Source of the DNA: Brachypodium distachyon
Taxonomy: Eukaryota; Streptophyta; Magnoliopsida; Poales; Poaceae
Reading direction: 5' to 3'
DNA: 64,000 nt
NCBI RefSeq assembly: GCF_000005505.3
Contig: NC_016133.3
Location: 16,802,001 to 16,866,000, forward strand
This document shows, in pieces, positions 1-11,586 of the stretch. Under the pieces are notes generated by a model that worked only from the letters and a program-made list of their open reading frames with translations, had not been told where the DNA came from and ran no database searches. A program made the position numbers and the translations under genes. Position 1 is the first letter of the stretch; every line of letters starts with the position of its first letter.

Positions 1-175
1 GCCACTGATCGGGTTCTTCCCTTCGAATCCAAGGTTCGCCTCCCACCTCCCCTCCCCTCCCATCGCTCGCTTCCGTTCCCGAAGAAACCTATCTTCCTCT
101 TTTCCCCTCATTTGATCCAACTCCAATCCCGATCTGTGTTCGTCAGTAATCGGGGTTCCTGTGTCCCGGAAGAGG
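1..175 (+). other. 5' leader/upstream region of MATH-BTB gene 1
   Basis: Pyrimidine-rich CT stretches (about 35-65 and 95-110) precede the first in-frame ATG at 176, as is common in grass 5' UTRs. No TATA box is visible in the 175 bases, so the promoter probably lies outside the window. Confidence 0.4.
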
Positions 176-1258
176 ATGGGGTCCGTATCCAAGAAGACGA
201 TCTCGAGGCACACCACGCACACGGAGCAGGGGTCGCACGCGTTCGAGATCTCCGGGTACAGCCTCAACAAGGGCATCGGCGTCGGCCAGTACATCCAGTC
301 CTGCACCTTCACCGTCGGCGGCTACGACTGGGCCATCCGCCTCTACCCCGACGGGGTCGTCGAGGCCTTCAGGGACTACGTGACCATCTACCTCGAGCTC
401 GTCAGCCAGGACGCCGAGGTGCGGGCTCTGTATGACCTGTCCTTGGTTAAGCAGGAAACCGGCTTGCCAGTCAGTATGTGGTGCAAATCGACCCCGAGAG
501 AGTTCCGATCCCGCGATAGCAGCCGTTTCGCGCCGCAGAGTGGAGGGTTCATACCGAGAAGCACGCTGGAGATGGATGACATAGGCTACGTTCTGGACGA
601 TTACCTGACGATCGAATGTGCTGTTACTGTCGTCAAAGAAGCACACTTGTACCAAACCTCGGCAGAGTATGAGATCGCGTTGCCGCCATCGGACTTGTCT
701 GATCATTTCGGCAAGTTACTGTTGGAAGAGGAAGGAGCCGATGTGACTTTCAGTGTTGGAGGAGAAACTTTTGCTGCACATAAGATTGTGCTAGCCACAC
801 GCTCGCCTGTCTTCAAGGCAGAGCTGTATGGACAGATGAAGGAGAGGACGGCGCAAAGCGTAACCATTGAGGACATGCAGCCTGCTGTTTTCAGGGCCTT
901 TCTGCATTTCATCTATACTGATTCGCTGGCTCAAATGGAGGATCTTGATCATGATGATTACAGTGAAATGATCCGGCATTTACTTGTGGCTGCAGATAGA
1001 TATGCCATGGACAGGCTCAAGTTGATTTGCCAAAACGTCCTCTGTCAGTATATTGACGTGGACACAGTGGCGGCTACATTGGCTTTAGCTGATCAGCATA
1101 ACTGTGAGAGCCTTAAGAATGTTTGCATTGACTATATGACCACTTCAGATGAGATTGATGCCGTGGCGGCAACTCAAGGTTATGCAAATCTCAAAAGATC
1201 TTGCCCTTCTGTCTTAATAGATGTGTTAGAGAAGCGAAGCAGGATTCAGAAAGAATAG
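176..1258 (+). CDS. MATH-BTB domain protein (CUL3 substrate adaptor, BPM family)
   Basis: A single open exon encodes 360 residues. The MATH (TRAF-like) domain spans about residues 12-155, with the family signatures FEISGYSL and FTVGGYDWAIRLYPDG. The BTB/POZ domain spans about 185-300 (DVTFSVGGETFAAHKIVLA, then FLHFIYTDSL), followed by a short BACK-like helix region. In this family the MATH domain binds substrate and the BTB domain binds Cullin-3, making an E3 ubiquitin-ligase receptor. The reading frame is open a few codons further upstream, but there it begins with GTG; the ATG at 176 gives the usual MGSVSKK-type start. Absence of introns is typical of the large grass-specific MATH-BTB clade. 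A paralogue lies at 23423-24526 on the other strand. The substrate cannot be deduced. The assignment is firm; expression is not shown by the sequence. Confidence 0.93.
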   Translation: MGSVSKKTISRHTTHTEQGSHAFEISGYSLNKGIGVGQYIQSCTFTVGGYDWAIRLYPDGVVEAFRDYVTIYLELVSQDAEVRALYDLSLVKQETGLPVSMWCKSTPREFRSRDSSRFAPQSGGFIPRSTLEMDDIGYVLDDYLTIECAVTVVKEAHLYQTSAEYEIALPPSDLSDHFGKLLLEEEGADVTFSVGGETFAAHKIVLATRSPVFKAELYGQMKERTAQSVTIEDMQPAVFRAFLHFIYTDSLAQMEDLDHDDYSEMIRHLLVAADRYAMDRLKLICQNVLCQYIDVDTVAATLALADQHNCESLKNVCIDYMTTSDEIDAVAATQGYANLKRSCPSVLIDVLEKRSRIQKE

Positions 1259-2829
1259 ATTCCTTGATGTGTAGCTCATCCTAAGCTAAGTCTGTTGTCT
1301 ATGCAGTTTAGTTCTTAGATAATAATTTGCTAGGTTTCCTACAACTTTTAGGTGGTAAGTCTGGTTTCTTATGATATGTGCACCTTTTCCATCGAATTTA
1401 TTGCCTGTTCATGTCAGATGGATACTGTGGTGGCAAAAGGCTAATGTTAAGCCAGTTTGAAGGAACTTGTTCAGATGTTTTGGTTGATGCATTTGGCTAG
1501 AACTAGGCTTTGGAAACATATTGCACACCTCCGCATTTAATAATAACCTGACTCTAATCATTTCGCCTACCTGTTATGTTATATATGAACGATGAATAAC
1601 TCATCGTAGATCCTGAATATCTCAATCCTTGTGTGCACCATTTTGTTAAACTGTTGGATGCACCAGTATTTGGACATGAATTTGCAGAAGCTGCCATTGT
1701 TTTATCCATGCAAAGAAACTTTGTTGGATAAAAATGCTATGTTAGGTTGGAATATATCAGCATAGGTGTCAATAGTTTTGATCTATCATAATGTTAACTG
1801 TTAACTATGTTACCTTCAAAAATCATAAGACAAGTCTTCAAGCACCACATCAACTTAGCATCCACAATCTGGCACATAACTCTTTGCTTGTATGCTCTGG
1901 ATGGTTGTCTGTTTTTGAATTATATTTGACTACTTAGGAAACTTATAGATTAATGATCTCATAGTGTTAATTTTGTTACCTTTCAAACTGAAAGATAACT
2001 TGAAGTTTACAATTTGACACATAATTATTTGGAGGCTTGTGTTATGTGAATACATCTGCATAATGCCTTTTTCATTTTTTATGATTCATAAAAAAGTTTG
2101 TTTTCTTTCATGTAATTATTATGGCTACACCATTTTGAGGAATGGTTACCTTTTATTATTAGGATGCTTATTAGGGAGAACTTTTCTTTTGGGATCGTGA
2201 TTTTAATAGTGAACTTTGAAAAACATGCACTTTTTACCAATCAACCACCATAAAACTTCATCACTAGGCTGAGATTTACTGTAGAAAAACCTGGTTTTAT
2301 TTCCCTAGGGACAGGTTAATGAATGGCCAGTTATTTGTAAAAAAAATCACTTTATGAGTACGATCGTTATTGAAATTAGGAGATTTGGTCCTACTACAAT
2401 AGCGATTAAAAGACAAATCTATTATATACTAAAGTTACTTGATGGGTTATAACCAGAGAAAAGAGAGACATGCTAGAAAATCCCACAAAAAGGCACAAGA
2501 TCTGTCCTTTCGTCGTGTCCACTGATACTTTTAGCACCTTGCATGCCTAGACGTCTAATCTTTCGTTGAAGACAATCATGCTGTCTGTTCCCAAGCTCTA
2601 GAAGCAGGATCGCTGCCCTGTGCTCCTGAACAGGTCCCTCCACTTTGTCCTTGTGGCCGTTTCCTCATGCTGTGAGCGCTGCCTTCGTGCTAAGAATCCT
2701 GATTGGTCCACTCTTCCTCATGCGGTGGCTGCCACCTTTGTGGCACATAAATCAGACCGCACTGGGTTTACACTAGCCGTCCATGCTGTGCTACGGTGTG
2801 TCTCTGACTCTCTCTATGTGTGTGTGTGT

Positions 2830-2842
2830 GGGGGGGGGGGGG
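2830..2842 (+). repeat. Poly-G run after a TG microsatellite
   Basis: A short (TG)n tract runs directly into 13 consecutive G. It is a simple repeat with possible slippage-generated length variation. Confidence 0.8.
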
Positions 2843-3806
2843 TCAACTCAGAGATGCGTCGACTGCCAGAGGCTCATCAGAGCATCTCAATGTCAAGCAA
2901 TTCAAAGCCTTCCCTTCTCTATATCCCCATGTAGTTATGTACTACTCCACTCAAGAGGAAAACCATACCTCTTTCTTGACTTAATTTTTTCTAGATCTGC
3001 AGTTGGGAAAACCAATATTCGGTACAACAATGCTCCAAGCCTTGCATGATGAGCTATATCTTACAGCCTCGTTCTATAGCACTAATGAATTACCCCTTGT
3101 AATTATTTCACATTGCACTGCCCTTATTCCAAATGTGGGAAGAAACAGAATGTGTCAGTATGGTTCGCTGGCTTTGATTACAAGATTGTTTTGTTTTCAT
3201 GATTACTCATGAAACAAACTTCTGCAGTTCGGTCTTTCAGATACGAGAGATTAAGAAATAGTTGGCTTAGTCTTCATATTTCGGAAGATAAGGAAAATGG
3301 TTGGCTCCTTGAATGTGTCTTTTCACAGGTTAAAAAGATTTTCACTTTGGCGAGGACAACTGCATTTATAGTTTCAAACAATCTCTGTGTGCCAGTGTTG
3401 CACTATTTAGCACAGACATCTACATTGTGAAATTAAGCTAGCTTGATATTTCCATAGTTGTAGCGAATACCTATGCAGATTGAAGTTAGTTTCAGTTTGC
3501 AATTTTGTTGTGTACTTCTGTACATTTTATAAAGCTCTTAACCTGCGTCATGATCTCTTTCATTTGACGCTGTAATTCTAAAAGTTTCCATAAAAGAGGC
3601 TACTTTTCCCACATGGTGTGAATTTCCTGTTTTACAATATTTGTCCCTTTGGTCCACATATTTTTAGGTTCTCAGCTTGATGTTTACGTGGGAGATGGCA
3701 AGTGACAAGTAAGATTCGTGCCAGGACTCCTACATGTGTTCACCATTTTTTTTTAAGGCATGTGTGTTCTCCATTTTGGTGCTGTGCAAAAGTATCAGTA
3801 CATATA

Positions 3807-3841
3807 GGGGTGGGAGGGGGCGGGGGGGGGGGGGGGGGGGG
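3807..3841 (+). repeat. G-rich tract with 20 consecutive G (potential G-quadruplex)
   Basis: Runs of four, three and five G (from 3807) precede an uninterrupted 20-G run at 3822-3841. The spacing satisfies a G-quadruplex pattern. Long poly-G runs are also common assembly error sites, so the exact length is uncertain. Confidence 0.8.
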
Positions 3842-6344
3842 ATGGATCTTGACTCAACCTTATTTGAGCTTCTCTTTCATAATAGTATTTGAATGTTGTA
3901 CCTGTTTCTTGCATACGTTGATAGCTTGCAGATGTTGGCCTCAAAAATGTCTGGTATATAAGAAACCCAGTGTCCGCAGTTTCGTATGCAGGCTTAAATT
4001 ATTCTTGATGTTTTTCCTTGTCAGTAGCTACAACCTTGCTGTCCATGATAATGGCCACTAGCCGGTTTGGTAAATGCAGCCTCCCTAACTTCCATATAAT
4101 GTATTGTTGTATTAGTTTTTCAGAGCGTCTATTGCTCGGCTGACTGAGAAGTAGATATTCTGTTGCTCGGTGTATTGAGAAAGTTACTTCTTAGTCCACT
4201 GAGAACTGTCCGATCAGGATCTTCACACCCTTGTACTTCATGAATCTTAATGCTTGGATTGAAGGTTCGCAGCGATGAGTGAGAAATAACTATTTCTTAG
4301 TCACATTAAAATTTGCAAAACCTTTAGTTTTTCCTCCTCTCTGTATTAGTTTCGTGTCTTTTCTGAACATTATATGCAATTGTTTGTCCAACCTTTCTCT
4401 TATGCTCTTTGAATAAGAACTTCTTTCATTCAGTAAACGACTTGAACAATTTCATTGTTATCTCTCTCCAGTGTTAGTTATTTTGACACTGATATAAGTT
4501 ATCTTTTGTGGACACTCATGTTGTTTTTGGTACTCTATTTATCATGTGGGTTTTCCTGAAAGAATCTCATGAGATATTATTTGTACTGACGACAACAATA
4601 TTTATCAGTTAGATGTGCTTGGAGCTAGACTGGTGAGCACAGTCTTAATTAATGTTTACAAATGTCGACACATGTAACTACTAGATATGCCCTTGTGTTA
4701 CCTTTTGGTCCTCATGCTTGAGGCCTTCAGGCCTCAGTCTCTTCTTGTGATTCATATGTAACTCTGTAGAGTATTTGTGTCAAATGTCTGCTGCTACAAA
4801 TTTGTTTGTATTGGAGGATTTAACATATCAAGAAATGAATGCTTATCTTACAGATAGTGCGTATATAATTTCAACTTTACCCATGTGGCCATCTTTCCTC
4901 AAAGTAAGAAATCCAATAATAATGGATAATAGTCTTTTTTAGTTAGCAAACTTTTACCTAAAAAGCAAGAAGGATAATTTATGGATAATCATACTATAGG
5001 GTGCCAATCAACAGTGTGATATTAAAATGTCATTTTTAATCTTCCTACCATATTGATTAGTGATCACTTATGCACTTGTTTTTCATGTTTACCATACATA
5101 TTTTAAATTTTAAATATGATGGTAACACACTTGCAAAGTTAACTGTATTTATTTTCTCTTACAGTTCTAAGAGAAATTGCTGGGTGTGCAAGGGGCTACT
5201 CACAGTAAATGCACAATCTACTTGAGGGGGTGCTTCCTTTAATTTCTTCCTTTGTGCAGCTTTTATCCTTGGTTAACATCATGTTTATACTGTTATACCT
5301 TATTCTAATGCCCGTTTTGAACCTTTTTACTTACATGAGTTCAGTTTTAGCCCTTTAGGACCCCCATATTTTTGTATTTTGCATCGTAGTCTAAAAACTG
5401 AAGGTATATGCAAGGGGAAATTTTTATCTTAACTAATCTACTGCATTTGAAAATTTTCGATTCTGGATAGTGTTGCCTGAGAACTGAAAGATTGCAAAGT
5501 ATTCAGAATGACAGTAATGTCAGCCTGTAAAGCTAGGTATGTTTTTTTTCCCGCTACTAGGAGATTTAAAAAAGTGTGTTGCCTCTTCCCGGTAGCTTTG
5601 ATATGAAAAACTTCAAAAGACATGCATTTTTTGTGCAAACACATGAGCTGATCTGGAGGTTTAGATTCTAGTACCAATATTCATGTCCCATAATTTTCTA
5701 CTGGCAACTTGAAATGATGTGGCAAATTTATGTTTTAGTGGTTAAAATAGTGTGGTCCGTTTCTACCACAATCATAGTAGACATAATTTCTGAGTCAGAC
5801 TGGCCTAGTTCTTTTTTGCTCCACCTTATTAATATTTTATAAGGAAGTTGTATCCTGTGAGATCAACATCCTTAGGTCAGTAATTGTTATTTCAATCAAG
5901 TGTTGATGGAACAGAAAATGGAACTCTTGAGGAAATCTACTCTTGCTAGATAATGCACACCTGCAGAATCAACAAATTAGAGATGACCACTATATTGTAT
6001 TTCTTGCATTCCTCACAGGCTTGTCTTTAGTTGCAATGAGCCAGCCAGACAACCCAAAAATGTGTTCAAATTGAACTTGTATGACCTAGAAAATTTGGTA
6101 CTGCTACGTGGCTTGAGACATATTATGCTCATTTTGTTTACTTGAGCATAACAACCACAGCAATACGACAGCAACCCTATAAGGCGACAATGATAATCAG
6201 TGTACTGTATGGGCCATGAGTTCTGTTATATTACTACACATTATTTTGTTTATTTGATGGCATGTGTGAGTTTGGATGTATGAAGGTTGTATTCTGCACT
6301 GTCTTGACATGACTATTTTGTCTATACGGTGCAGAACTGTTGTA

Positions 6345-6464
6345 CTCCGTTTAACAAAAGATGTCTCAAGTTTGTCAAAATTTGGATGTATCAAGACATG
6401 ACTTAGTATATAGATGCATTCAAATTTGGTCAAAGTAGAGACATCCTTTGTTGGACGGAGGGAG
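6345..6464. mobile_element. Stowaway-like MITE (about 120 bp)
   Basis: The left end begins CTCCGTTTAAC after TA, and the right end finishes with GGACGGAGGGAG, the inverted Stowaway terminus. The interior carries the usual AAATTTGGATGTAT-type segments. A copy of GGTGCAGAACTGTTGT lies on each side (about 6329 and 6480), so the flank looks duplicated beyond the 2-bp target site. Confidence 0.65.
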
Positions 6465-6920
6465 CATTAGATTCTGAATGGTGCAGAACTGTTGTCTGGA
6501 CAAGGCCCATGATAGATTTATCCGAACGGGAAGTTTACATGAATTTGGAACTCCATTTTCAGTTTATCTAGTGTGGCTCAAGAAACATATGCAGTTGGCA
6601 GCGTATTTGTCTGACACGAGCTGGAATAGCTCTGTGGTGTTCAAGTTTGGCTAGGCTCGGAATTATGGGTATTGCTCATCATGTATCCTAATCGATATAA
6701 TTATTAACTGTTTCTGGACATGTTCTGGAAACATAGCATTCAGGAAAACTATGGTAAGCAAAGTGAGATCATTGTAACAGTCAATGTAAGCAGGACCTAC
6801 TGCATCAATACTGTCAGACTGTCAGGTGGTAATTTGTTAAAAATTGAACAAAATTGCAGATGCTGTTTTTCCTTTCTCCTTTTGGACCTCCAGATTCCAG
6901 AGTAGACGGTACACAAGAAA

Positions 6921-7115
6921 GATGCCCTGTTTTGCAGTCAAAAAAGGAAATAGGGAAAAGAAAGATGCCCTGTTTTGCAGTCAAAAAAGGAAATAGGGAA
7001 AAGAAAGATGCCCTGTTTTGCAGTCAAAAAAGGAAATAGGGAAAAGAAAGATGCCCTGTTTTGCAGTCAAAAAAGGAAATGGGAAAAAGAAAGATGCCCG
7101 ATTTTGGCAGAAAAG
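6921..7115 (+). repeat. 43-bp tandem repeat (four near-identical copies plus a degenerate fifth)
   Basis: Units beginning GATGCCCTGTTTTGCAG start at 6921, 6964, 7007 and 7050, exactly 43 bp apart. A diverged unit starts at 7093. Since 43 is not a multiple of three, the apparent protein across the array changes frame at each unit and is not credible as coding. Confidence 0.9.
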
Positions 7116-7309
7116 AAAGATGAGTCAAATGTTTATTGCTTGGTGACAGTGAGACCCATCGCATTCTTGTCAGCAATTGGTACTGATCGGATTTCATTGA
7201 CAATGATCCCTATACCAGTTTAGGACAAAAAGATACCAACTTTTCTTGAAGTGAAAGATACCAACTTGACATGGTCTCTTGATCAACTGTTTTTTCTTTT
7301 CTTTTCTTT

Positions 7310-7455
7310 GAGGGCATCTTGAATTCTTGATCAACTGATAGCAACCAGACCTGAAACTCAAATGGCCAAACATCGATCTCCTCTAGCATATAGCCATGTC
7401 CTGGTTTCTCCCACCGTGCATCGCAAAGCCATTGTCTTGCTCATGAATTGATCTG
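7310..7455 (+). pseudogene. Relic of an RLP gene 5' region
   Basis: The stretch shares ordered matches with the sequence just upstream of and at the start of the LRR receptor-like gene at 12944: a CAACTGATA(G/C)CAACCAGACC block, then GCATCGCA(A/C)AGCCA and CTTGCTCATG. No LRR body follows, so this looks like a leftover promoter and start region of a deleted paralogue. Confidence 0.4.
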
Positions 7456-7524
7456 CCGGAAACTCCTTTGTAGCCGGTAGCAGAAACGCTCCCAGAGAGG
7501 AGTGAGAGTCCAGGAAAAAAAATA

Positions 7525-7687
7525 CTCCCTCCGTGCCTTAAATTTGTCTAAATATGAATGTATCTATACCTAAAAAACGTCTAGATACATGTAAGTGACT
7601 CAAATTTGTCCAAATATGAATGTATCTATACCTAAAAAACGTCTAGATACATGTAATACAAAGTCACTTAAAATAGGAAGGAGGGAG
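7525..7687. mobile_element. Stowaway MITE (163 bp) with internal duplication
   Basis: It starts CTCCCTCCGTGCC, ends GGAAGGAGGGAG, and is flanked by TA on both sides (7523-7524 and 7688-7689). Inside, a segment containing AAATATGAATGTATCTATAC and CGTCTAGATACATGTAA occurs twice in direct orientation about 60 bp apart, an uncommon internal tandem duplication. Confidence 0.85.
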
Positions 7688-7689
7688 TA

Positions 7690-9342
7690 GCACTTCACAC
7701 ATGTCCGATAAAGGCCCGATACGGAAAAGGAGCCGAGAGAAAGGCCCAAATTTGATGAAAGAGCGGTTGATGGGCGCCCAATTTAACACGAACCAATAAG
7801 GCCCAGGCCAATCCAAGGTTCCTAGTCGATCTTAGGCTCTGAGGTGAGCTCTCCATGCCCTCCGCCCTAGATCGGACCCGACTTGCCGAGGCATGCCGCC
7901 ACACTCCAAGAGAGGGAGTCTTTCCTTGATCTTACCTCTCTCCATATGAACTTCACTTTCATCTTCACCTTCGATTCCATGTACTTTGCATATCTTTATC
8001 TTTATGACACTTCATTGAATTCACCAAGTGATCTTCATGCATTGCCTATGAAACATTCCTAACATTCCTTCAAATAAATCTTAAATAAAACATTAGTCCA
8101 TAGGAATTGCCATTAATTACCAAAACCACACATGGGGCAACATGGACTTTCACAACTTAAGAGTGATCACTATCATTTATATTCGAGATAATTTATTATC
8201 AGGAATCTTAGCTCATCGAAGAGCAAGGAGTGCAAAAATTGAATTAAACTAGATCACGAAAACTGGACTACGGGAGTGTTAAGGGCTGACTAGTACATTA
8301 GTTACTTACTATGTCCCAACAATTCGCTTTGTGTTTGCTTCTTGCTGGTTTACACCAAAGATTTTGTGGTACCGAAATCTGATATTTTCGGATTCATTTC
8401 TGAATCCAACAAGATGTTGCTCGCTTTGAGATTTTTGTGAATTATCCTTAATCTTGAATCATGGTGGAGATAAAAATCCTTTTTGCGACCCCATTAATTA
8501 TTTTGAACCTTGTCGGCCAATCAAGCGTAGATTTTCTTGTAGCATCTTCAAAGTTCACTATGAAATGAAGCGTAAGATTGCACTGAAGGTTACCCCCACT
8601 GGTGTCAGCCCTTCTTCGAACTGATCAACAATGTCCGCCACTGGTCATGTCTTTTGGAAATCATGAATCTAATGCCCAACAGCGGAAGAGAAACTGAAGA
8701 AAATCTTACTTGTTAGCTTTGCAATTCTACAGATCAGAGCATACGACTTGTTTTGGTGGTGCGCTTTCGTTATCTAACATAAAGACAACTGAGACATAAG
8801 TGGTCTGTCATCCGGACGGTCTTAAATACAAAATTGTGCGACATTAATACACCGAACAGCTTCATGAAGTGTGCAACCCTCAACAACCGAAAAGTCCACA
8901 AATTCTGTTGCTTTTCCCATTTTCCATGATCTCCAAGCCCGAGGCAACGGAAACAAGTTCCGATTAAGTTACCGTGATCAAGCTTGAATATGACCACTTT
9001 CTTATACAGAAACTGTGTTCGACTAATAAATGATTTATCTGCAGTGCTTATGTTGATAAGAATTTAATACAGTGGCAACAATTTTCAGGAACGCATGCAC
9101 ACAGAATACTCTCTTTGTAATTTCTTAAAAGAGGCAAAATTTGGAGGTTTAAGAATGGAGATTTCATTCCTGGAGCTGCATGAGGATGCTCTGATACAAG
9201 AAGACATGGTAATTCAAGCAAGGCAAGTGAGTCCTGATTTGCTGCTACCTACCGGTGTTAATTCATCTACTGATATATTTATGTACAGTCCAGTAGGAAC
9301 GTGTAGATTTATACAAGTCATCCCCTTTTAGGTAATATAGTA
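7690..9342. other. Gene-free stretch
   Basis: No recognisable protein, RNA or transposon terminus was seen here. Base composition and short open frames look like decayed intergenic DNA. Confidence 0.4.
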
Positions 9343-9558
9343 CTCCCTCTATCCCTAATAAATTGGCGCCGGCCTTTTTCAAAGAAACCCTGTAAATTTC
9401 CGAAATAAACCTACAGTCCACATCTTCAATTAAATATGGACTGTGCGTTAATTTTGAAAATTTACAAGGCGTTTTTCGCAAAAGTTCCAATAAAAGGTGG
9501 AATGCAGGTTTATTTCGGTGCAAAAAACCCGGCACCAATTAATTAGGGACGGAGGAAG
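9343..9558. mobile_element. Stowaway-like MITE (216 bp)
   Basis: It begins CTCCCTCTATCCCTAATAAA and ends with the inverted counterpart AATTAGGGACGGAGGAAG. TA flanks both sides (9341-9342 and 9559-9560). The subterminal parts are also inverted (ATTGGCGCCGG... against ...CCGGCACCAATT). Confidence 0.85.
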
Positions 9559-9872
9559 TAATGGGCAAGTGTAAGTACTAAAATAAGAATGCAATGTATG
9601 TTTCTGGGTCAAGCACAAGGGATATCGAACCATCAATGAACTGAAATTCTTTACAAAAGGTTATTTAGACCATTCAGTTTTGCTCGAGGGAAGTAGGATA
9701 TCAACATATTGGAAGAGGTTTCTTTTATAGCTGATGTGCTTGGACCAGCATTAGCTTGTCTTTTAGAGAAAAAAAATGAAATATATATAATATGCATCAC
9801 ATATTTTACGTGGTCAATAGAGTAGGAAGAGCTACAGGAGTTTGTATAATATTTCTTAACTCTTCTCCAAGT

Positions 9873-10490
9873 CAGGATGGCAACGGGACGGGTCTGGACG
9901 GGTCGACCAAATCCATATCCATATCCATATCCATCGCCAGGCCAACTATCTATCCACGAAAATATCCGTGGATGCAAAACAATATCTACATCCATATCCA
10001 TCGGGTATCTGAGTATTCATGGATTATCCATATCCATGCAATATACTCTCTCCGTCCAATATTAAGGGACTCAAATTTGTGGCGGACCTAGAATAAATTT
10101 TAAGGCGTGGCGGAGTTTACACGGCAAAAAATCATATCATAACTATGACAAAGCTCATTGGATTACTTTATATATATATACTTATATTACTTTGTGTTCA
10201 ACAAAAATAATAATCCAAAAATAAGATATTGCTGCCCAAAATACCTCAATAGATGACACTTACGTGGATGACCGATCACCGATTTATAATCTATATTAAC
10301 CAAAAGACCGTATAAACTTACGAAGTACTTCCTCCGTCCCGAAATAAGTGACGTGGATTTGTATCTACTAGTAGATACATCTGTCGAGTAGTGTATCCAC
10401 ATGTCAGTAATTTATTATTTTAATAAATACTGTGTATCCATGGATATCCATGGATCAAATATGATATCTGTGCCCGCTCCACGTGCCATC
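9873..10490. mobile_element. Possible hAT-type non-autonomous element with ATCC-rich repeats
   Basis: The left edge reads CAGGATGGCAACGGGACGGG, like the CAGGGATGGCAACGGG terminus of many grass hAT-type MITEs. The right edge, GCCCGCTCCACGTGCCATC, is an imperfect inverse. Between them are repeated TATCCATATCCA and TATCCATGGAT blocks, and near 10045 and 10330 short Stowaway-type starts (CTCCGTCC) from nested fragments. No clear 8-bp target duplication was found, so the call is tentative. Confidence 0.35.
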
Positions 10491-10660
10491 AAATAAACAA
10501 ACATAAAATGCAGCAGATCTCACAAATCTTTTAATGCCCAAGCAAATAATAAACAGGTCCAAAACCAATCAACAAATACTACTGACATAAATATCATAGT
10601 GTTGAGTATCATGGGTCAGCAGCCAATTAACAATTTTGAACCAAAGCAAGCCTTATTTAC

Positions 10661-11486
10661 CTGGTTCCCCATCTCGACAGCAGCATATCTAGGACAGTTG
10701 AAGACATAATTCCGTCGCCTGTCCAAGTAATCCCGAACGGCAAGTATTCCATACACACTAATGGGATATGAGGGCTCAGAGCTTGACAAACACAGAGAGA
10801 AGAACTGCAGCATACGTTGTGGCGTACGATATCCAAGAGTTGATGAAGCTGCAAGCATATATCGATAACCAAAGCGAGTCGCTGAATAGAAAGCACAATT
10901 AAGAACAAATTACTATGAATGGATGAGTGGCACTTACTGGTAGAAGTATCCTGGGTGTTGTAAACACTGTGTGGTAGCAGCAGCATTCATCCACGAAGCA
11001 TGCAGTTGTTGCGGGAGGGAACACTTTGAGAGGAAAAGGAGGGAAAGGAGTGTCGTAGTCTTCCCGGGCAATAATCTTGTCACGGGCTGCCGCGTAGACT
11101 CCCATCCGCTCGCAGTACCAGTCCATATATTCAATCTCTATGTCCTGTACCTCGCTCTCGGTGTAGTCCCTTCCTGAAGAAGCGATGTAGCATATGTAGA
11201 TCGGCAGCTGATTTTTTGGTGGGCTTATAATTATATTGTTTTGGTTTCATCTGAGGAGAGAATTAGCTACCTGGGCAGTTTATCTTCCTGTCGCGGTTGG
11301 GCTTACAGTCAATCGCCCGGCCAATGTGGTCATTGTCACCTGTGGCCAATCAGTGCAGCATCCCGGCCGGAAGTTAATCATTCACGGTTGCAATAATATT
11401 GGTCGAAGATGGAAATTTAGTAATCCAGAGGACAAATCGATACCTGGGCGGAACTTGAGGTTCAAGGCAATCTCACAGGGACTCAT
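10661..11486 (-). pseudogene. DUF6598-like spliced gene, probably truncated
   Basis: Four consecutive minus-strand segments are open and joined by plausible GT-AG sites in compatible phase: 11444-11486 (starts ATGAGTCCC, ends CCCAG), 11271-11339, 10938-11173 (contains DYTESEVQDIEIEYMDWYC), and a last exon ending at 10661. The last exon may start at 10848 or at an internal AG near 10800. It contains PISVYGILAVRDYLD and RRNYVFNCPR, the signature of the grass DUF6598 family, whose biochemical role is unknown. The C-terminal half of that domain (the LTLTGP-type motif) was not found downstream, and repeats begin there. The gene is therefore likely cut off, or has a long undetected intron. An open frame at 11584-11761 may be an upstream exon, but its phase does not fit. 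Confidence 0.5.
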
Positions 11487-11586
11487 CTGTACAATTTTAC
11501 AAGAAAACAATCCTGATCAAATTGAAACATGGACACTGCTTGCCAATGGATGGAGCGTGCATAAAGTAAAAGTAAACACGAACCGG

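Larger units (their letters stand above)
1259..6344. other. Gene-poor stretch downstream of MATH-BTB gene 1
   Basis: AT-rich sequence with no frame that resembles a known protein. The first part is presumably the 3' UTR of the MATH-BTB gene. Notable contents are a TG run ending in 13 G at 2830-2842 and a 20-G run at 3822-3841. The short open frames here (for example 2620-2934 and 3702-4061) cross those homopolymers and have no coding character. Confidence 0.5.

Noticed and set aside
6854..7223. Lys-rich repeated protein across the 43-bp array
   Set aside because: The 43-bp period shifts the frame at every unit, so no frame gives a regular protein repeat.
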